Assembly (NCBI GenBank): GCA_002470565.1
Contig: DKMQ01000048.1
Span: 89,264 to 99,458, forward strand
Origin: Oceanospirillaceae bacterium UBA7410
GTDB taxonomy: Bacteria; Pseudomonadota; Gammaproteobacteria; Pseudomonadales; Balneatricaceae
DNA length: 10,195 nucleotides
Direction: 5' to 3'
The notes beneath the pieces were generated by a model. The model was not told where the DNA came from. It searched no databases and saw nothing but the letters and a program-made list of their open reading frames with translations. Position numbers and translations under genes: made by a program. This document shows positions 6,934 to 10,195 of the stretch, in pieces (the first letter of the stretch is position 1; the number at the start of each line of letters is the position of its first letter).

Positions 6934-7601
6934 ATTAAGTCTCATTTTATTAATTAAAACTAAACAAGGTATCACTTATATTCTTATTATATGATAAAAA
7001 TGCTTATAGTCAATATCTAATACTTAATAATCTAAAATAAATATTAGTAAAATTTTATATATATATGATTTATATATTAAAAAATGCTAAAAATAACTTA
7101 TTTAGAGAAGATTATTTTGGAAGCCAAAAGAAATAGGCCATAAAGGGTAGGTTTAAGAGGGTATAATTGATAAAGTGCTGTGTGCTTTTTGGCCAACCAT
7201 CATGTAAAAAATCTTACTAGGTTTATTCCATTGTTTGTAGATAAAGGCTAGATTGCGCAAGACTTACTATATATGAGGTATTCAGTGAAAGTTTAGGTGA
7301 GGTATTTAATAATAGATTCAGTGATTTTTGACACGTAAATTGCGGGCATTGCAACATCAAAAATAAACGTTATCTTGACATTGACCGACTGCCCTGTGAG
7401 TATTTGATTCACTGTGGTGCCGATTAAATTTGGCTCTAATAGTAGGGATGAACAACATTCTCACCACCACTATTACACTGACTATATTCATATAAGTTGT
7501 TGAAGATATTTATCGTATAGGAATCATGGTATCAATTGAACACAAGGCGGCGACAAAATAAACAATCAACACTTCAACTTCTTCAAAATAGAGATTCAAA
7601 A

Positions 7602-7982
7602 ATGATCAAAATGGATGAGCCGATTAACGTATTTGGTGAAAAGCTAACAACCTGTGGAGTAGACCCAATAACTGGATTCTACCGAGACGGAGCTTGTAAT
7701 ACCTGTAAAGATGACTTTGGTTCTCATACAGTTTGTATTGAAACTTCACAGGAATTTTTAGACTATTCAAAATCTAAGGGCAACGACTTGTCTACCCCTA
7801 TGCCTGCATTTAACTTTCAAGGTTTAGTGCCTGGCGATAGTTGGTGTGTATGCGCTGGACGGTGGTTAGAGGCAGAAAAAAACGGCATGGCTCCACGACT
7901 GCACCTTCAAAGTACCCATATCAGGGCTTTAGAGATAGTCCCCATGATCCTACTTAAAAAATATGCAGTAGATTTAAACTAG
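7602..7982 (+). CDS. DUF2237 family protein
   Basis: 126 residues from ATG 7602. The conserved blocks of this short family are all present: DPITGFYRDGACNT, then GSHTVC, FLDYSKSKGNDLSTP, GLVPGDSWCVCAGRW and a C-terminal ALEIVP. The invariant Cys, His and Trp residues suggest a metal or redox site, but the biochemical role of DUF2237 is unknown. A longer reading from TTG 7536 is possible, but its first 22 residues are basic, do not resemble the family and have no ribosome site. ATG 7602 gives the normal family length of about 120-127. ATG 7611 (Met4) is another possibility. No signal peptide, so cytoplasmic. The next gene begins 15 nt downstream in the same direction. Confidence 0.92.
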   Translation: MIKMDEPINVFGEKLTTCGVDPITGFYRDGACNTCKDDFGSHTVCIETSQEFLDYSKSKGNDLSTPMPAFNFQGLVPGDSWCVCAGRWLEAEKNGMAPRLHLQSTHIRALEIVPMILLKKYAVDLN

Positions 7983-7997
7983 CTGTAAGGCTCCCAC

Positions 7998-9029
7998 ATG
8001 CTCTCTAAGCATCCTGCTTTCACTGATCGCTACTGCGTTGCACTAAATATGAATCACACTTTATTTTTCTGTCTGTTGCTAGGGACCCTTGTTACTTGGC
8101 AGGGTGCGTTGGCAGCTGATACTGCAGTAAAGACCGGGATTATTGTTGAGGACGACTCTAATGGTGCTTGGTTTGATCGGTCATTAGAGGTTCGAGGTAT
8201 TCAAATCGTAGTGGCTGGGGCTGTCGGTGGCCAAAAAGCTGTGCCTAACAAGTGGGTAGAAAAAACGGCTCAGACCATTAAGCTATTAATCGATAGTTCG
8301 GCACCCAATATTGAAAACGTTTTACAAAAACGTCTTGTAGCCACGTTAGCAGGGGCCGCCGGCACTGCGCACCAGGGCTATCAAACAGGCCAGCGTATCG
8401 GGTATGGCGGAGGCAACTCCTATCGTCCAAACCCATTACGTGATAATGGTATTCGGCATTACAAAGGGTTTGAGGCCTGGTTAGATCGTATGGTTCACAA
8501 AGATATGGTCTGGTATAAAAACGTAGACAGTTTACACACAGGTGATGATGACATTGTAGAACTGCTCGAACACTTAATGCATACCATTCACTCATTTGGC
8601 TTGCCTGGCGTAGTTGATGGTTCCTTAGATGCGCTATCTTGGGATCCAGAGCGCAGGAGAGATTACCATAAGCAAGAGCTTTGGCTGGCAATGAAAGAGG
8701 CGATTGATAATAGAGTATTCAATGTTTCTGATTATGGAAATGGTGATCCAAGAGGCCACATGAGTTCTGTCATGATGACCGAATATATGTATTTATTAAA
8801 CTTCAGTATGTGGGAATTTGGTAAAGAATTTTGGGGCGATGGTGGGTCGTTAGCGCCAGAATGGTCGAACAAAGCAAGGACAGCAAAGGGGGTTCGTAAG
8901 CATAATGCACTTGGGTATAGATTGTTTATGACTTATTTTGACCCCGTTTTAAGTAAACCTGATATAAAAACTCTGCGGCGCATGTTCAAAGATCATGATA
9001 GAGGTGTATCAGGTTATGTGGCGGAGTAA
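7998..9029 (+). CDS. Secreted protein of unknown function with EHLMHTIH motif
   Basis: 343 residues from ATG 7998, which has TAAGG seven bases upstream and lies 15 nt after the DUF2237 stop. An internal ATG at 8049 gives 326 residues beginning with a cleaner Sec signal peptide (FFCLLLGTLVTW, cleavage after GALA), so either start may be used; numbers below count from 8049. After the signal the protein is soluble. Conserved-looking stretches are YGGGNSYRPNPLRDNG (119-134), EHLMHTIHSFG (174-184), VVDGSLDALSW (188-198), AMKEAIDNRVF (214-224), EYMYLLNFSMWEF (245-257) and GGSLAPEWS (265-273). The clustered H175, H178 and H181 with nearby Glu/Asp could be a metal site. It is not HExxH and I assign no enzyme class. 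I do not recognise the family; it is probably periplasmic or extracellular. Confidence 0.8.
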   Translation: MLSKHPAFTDRYCVALNMNHTLFFCLLLGTLVTWQGALAADTAVKTGIIVEDDSNGAWFDRSLEVRGIQIVVAGAVGGQKAVPNKWVEKTAQTIKLLIDSSAPNIENVLQKRLVATLAGAAGTAHQGYQTGQRIGYGGGNSYRPNPLRDNGIRHYKGFEAWLDRMVHKDMVWYKNVDSLHTGDDDIVELLEHLMHTIHSFGLPGVVDGSLDALSWDPERRRDYHKQELWLAMKEAIDNRVFNVSDYGNGDPRGHMSSVMMTEYMYLLNFSMWEFGKEFWGDGGSLAPEWSNKARTAKGVRKHNALGYRLFMTYFDPVLSKPDIKTLRRMFKDHDRGVSGYVAE

Positions 9030-9092
9030 TTTTAACTTCATCGGTTATCGATAGTCACTTGCAGGGCTTGCGCACAGGAAATAAACGGGGCT

Positions 9093-9120
9093 TTGATACG
9101 CACCTACTTTTATATATGAA
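9093..9120 (+). promoter_or_regulatory. Candidate sigma-70 promoter for the 77-residue secreted protein
   Basis: TTGATA (9093-9098) and TATGAA (9115-9120) are separated by 16 bases, about 33 bases before ATG 9154, in AT-rich DNA after the end of the preceding gene. Box matches are fair and no other pair is clearly better. It supports independent expression of the small gene. Confidence 0.3.
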
Positions 9121-9153
9121 GTAAATTAAATTTATTTTTAAGGAGAGGATATT

Positions 9154-9387
9154 ATGAAACATATTACCGTCTTAGTTATCGGCTTATTAATTTCTTACAC
9201 AGCTTATGCGTCTAAAGACATAAAGGTTTACCCAAAAGAAAGTTGTCAAGAAATATATAAAGCGATTGGAACATTTCTTGTCCTTGCAGATGGAGAATGG
9301 AAAGAAGGAAATGGAGAAAATGCAATGTTTTATTCAACCGCATCAGCTAATTATGCAACTATTTATCAAGCAGTATGTAAAAAGTAA
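9154..9387 (+). CDS. Small secreted two-cysteine protein of unknown function
   Basis: 77 residues with an excellent AAGGAGAGG ribosome site before ATG 9154. A Sec signal peptide covers residues 1-19 (cleavage after AYA), leaving a mature protein of 58 residues. The mature part reads as two helices joined by a Gly/Asn turn (DGEWKEGNGEN, 46-56), and the cysteines at 31 and 75 sit at its two ends, so one disulfide closing a helical hairpin is likely. Slightly similar phrases, EIYKAI and TIYQAV, occur in the two helices. I do not recognise the family. It is separated from the preceding gene by 124 bases and faces the broken Cys-repeat gene. Strong ribosome site, signal peptide and clean stop make it a real gene despite its size. 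Confidence 0.75.
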   Translation: MKHITVLVIGLLISYTAYASKDIKVYPKESCQEIYKAIGTFLVLADGEWKEGNGENAMFYSTASANYATIYQAVCKK

Positions 9388-9437
9388 AATGGTGTATTTA
9401 TATTGCTTGGCCACGAGGTTCTCCAGAGCTTCGTAGG

Positions 9438-9749
9438 TCACTCTCTTCGGAAAGGCTCCGAGTTGCTTTTGCATAGATTCACAGCGTATCCCATAGTAAG
9501 TCCCAATCCGTTGTCCTCGTCAGCTGCATACGCTTTTACAAAACACGTGATTGTTTTAGCAGTATCTGTCGTACCACTGCATAATTTGATAGCCTGTCCT
9601 GTAGTTAGGCCTAAACCTTCCCAAGCCAGCATTTAGCAGGTGGTAAGCGGTGGTGATTCAATATCAACAACATTCTCCTCAGCAGCAGCCACTCCACTAC
9701 TGAAGAGCATTGAGAAAACTAGTGGCATTAATCGTTTATTCGTACGCAT
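9438..9749 (-). pseudogene. Small secreted Cys-repeat protein gene interrupted by in-frame TAA
   Basis: ATG 9749 has AGAGG eight bases upstream and opens a signal peptide (MRTNKRLMPLVFSM... ending VAAA). After 38 codons the frame meets TAA (9635-9633). The same frame then continues for 64 codons and encodes a repeat: GLGLTTGQAIKLCSG and, 36 residues later, GLGLTMGYAVNLCKS. The text just before the stop (TTC, stop, MLAW) lines up with the repeat context TCFVKAY, so the stop replaces one residue of a once-continuous protein. The downstream part has an ATG immediately after the stop but no ribosome site. The C-terminal end may also be frameshifted at 9438-9445. I do not recognise the family; the gene was probably a small exported protein with disulfide-linked repeats, now broken. 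Confidence 0.65.
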
Positions 9750-9831
9750 CTACATATCCTCTGGATAGGTCAATTTATACTCAACAGTCCGTATAGTTAC
9801 TTTCTAGGCACGACGATGCTGCCCTTGATTG

Positions 9832-10195
9832 TTATTTTGCTTGTAACTTCTTTGCTACTAAAAAATAGCTAGAAGCTCCTTTATATATTTCTTCTGATGC
9901 TACAACCTGAAAGCCGTTAGCAATTAGTAAATCGTCTACTTCAGAGCTCGTTATCCTTCTCATAGGAATGGAAATTAATCCAATCTTACATAAGACCCTA
10001 ACTAATTGAATTTGCAGATTAACTAACAACGACATCTTTTGCCGTAAGCAAGGTGTGACCGAAATAAATAAACCATCCGGATTTAACATTGCATTTATTC
10101 GTTGCGCAACATCCTGCGGACCAAAGCAGTTTTGATCCCAACGTTCGCAAAAATCAACGGCGGTTTGGTAATAAGCATGATCACGGTATTGGTCG
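9832..10195 (-). CDS. Class I SAM-dependent methyltransferase, C-terminal part (cut by right edge)
   Basis: The frame is open from the window edge (first complete codon at 10194) to TAA 9834-9832, 120 residues, with the start outside the window. NPDGLFISVTPC near residues 40-51 is the strand after motif III (LkPGGxfi pattern) of class I methyltransferases. The end, GFQVVASEEIY followed by SSYFLVAKK, is the usual last beta hairpin. SAM-binding motif I would lie outside the window, so activity cannot be judged. Residues 1-27 (DQYRDHAYYQ, then FCERWDQNCF) are unusual for a methyltransferase and recall the tail of HD-domain oxygenase-like proteins, so this may be a chimera or a broken gene. An internal Met at 10089 should not be taken as the start. 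Substrate unknown. Confidence 0.7.
   Translation of the reverse strand, partial: DQYRDHAYYQTAVDFCERWDQNCFGPQDVAQRINAMLNPDGLFISVTPCLRQKMSLLVNLQIQLVRVLCKIGLISIPMRRITSSEVDDLLIANGFQVVASEEIYKGASSYFLVAKKLQAK

Larger units (their letters stand above)
6805..7601. other. AT-rich intergenic region between divergent S8 and DUF2237 genes
   Basis: About 800 bases without a convincing gene. It must hold the promoters of the leftward protease operon and the rightward DUF2237 gene. The stretch 6930-7110 is extremely AT-rich with long TA runs, as seen at curved or nucleoid-protein-bound promoter regions. Near the protease side are two inverted repeats (6851-6871 and 6910-6933). Around 7332-7427 a 31-codon open frame without a start codon carries cysteine pairs and may be a gene relic. 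I found no RNA gene or insertion-sequence ends. Confidence 0.6.

Noticed and set aside
6930..7110. AT-rich region as a replication origin or insertion-sequence end
   Set aside because: No DnaA-box series, iterons, terminal inverted repeats or target duplications were visible.
7391..7412. TGTGA...TTCAC as a CRP site
   Set aside because: The spacer between half-sites is too long for the TGTGA-N6-TCACA consensus.
8278..8691. 137-codon minus-strand open frame
   Set aside because: Lies wholly inside the secreted 343-residue gene on the other strand; no ribosome site, no signal or family motif.
9633..9635. Stop codon as a selenocysteine or recoding site
   Set aside because: The codon is TAA, not TGA, and there is no SECIS-like hairpin; simple mutation is the better explanation.
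9403..9636. 77-codon plus-strand open frame
   Set aside because: Antisense to the Cys-repeat pseudogene, which has the repeat structure; no good ribosome site.

Overview
The window is a stretch of a moderately AT-rich bacterial chromosome. The gene content (NhaA, EamA, a DUF3429/DCC/SDR cluster, DUF2237, a secreted kexin-like S8 protease) and protein style suggest a marine or brackish-water gammaproteobacterium, of the Alteromonadales/Cellvibrionales kind. That placement is an inference from protein resemblance, not from a marker gene. I saw no tRNA, rRNA, CRISPR array or intact mobile element.

Left part (1-3913), all on the minus strand. In transcription order: a degraded NAD(P)-binding Rossmann gene fragment (3913-3659), nhaA (3598-2408) whose stop codon lies in the loop of its own terminator-like hairpin, a tightly packed three-gene operon (DUF3429 membrane protein, DCC-family thiol-disulfide protein, C-factor-like short-chain dehydrogenase; gaps of 1 and 2 nt), and an EamA/DMT exporter cut by the left edge.

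Centre (4174-6804), minus strand. A two-gene operon encodes a lipoprotein S8 protease with a C-terminal P domain and, 12 nt downstream, a small exported protein whose C-terminal third has the beta-alpha-beta-beta-alpha-beta pattern of a subtilase propeptide. The protease has no recognisable propeptide of its own. The pair resembles the Aeromonas sobria ASP/ORF2 protease-chaperone pair, so the second gene is probably a trans-acting propeptide, i.e. a maturation chaperone and inhibitor. This is the most interesting system in the window. About 800 bases of AT-rich DNA without a convincing gene follow (6805-7601).

Right part (7602-10195). Plus strand: a DUF2237 protein, a secreted protein of unknown family just behind it, and a separately expressed 77-residue secreted protein with two cysteines. 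Minus strand: a small secreted Cys-repeat gene broken by an in-frame TAA (9749-9438), and the C-terminal end of a class I SAM-dependent methyltransferase running off the right edge. Several decayed loci (3913-3659, 9749-9438, possibly 7332-7427 and the methyltransferase junction) indicate an accessory region undergoing gene loss.
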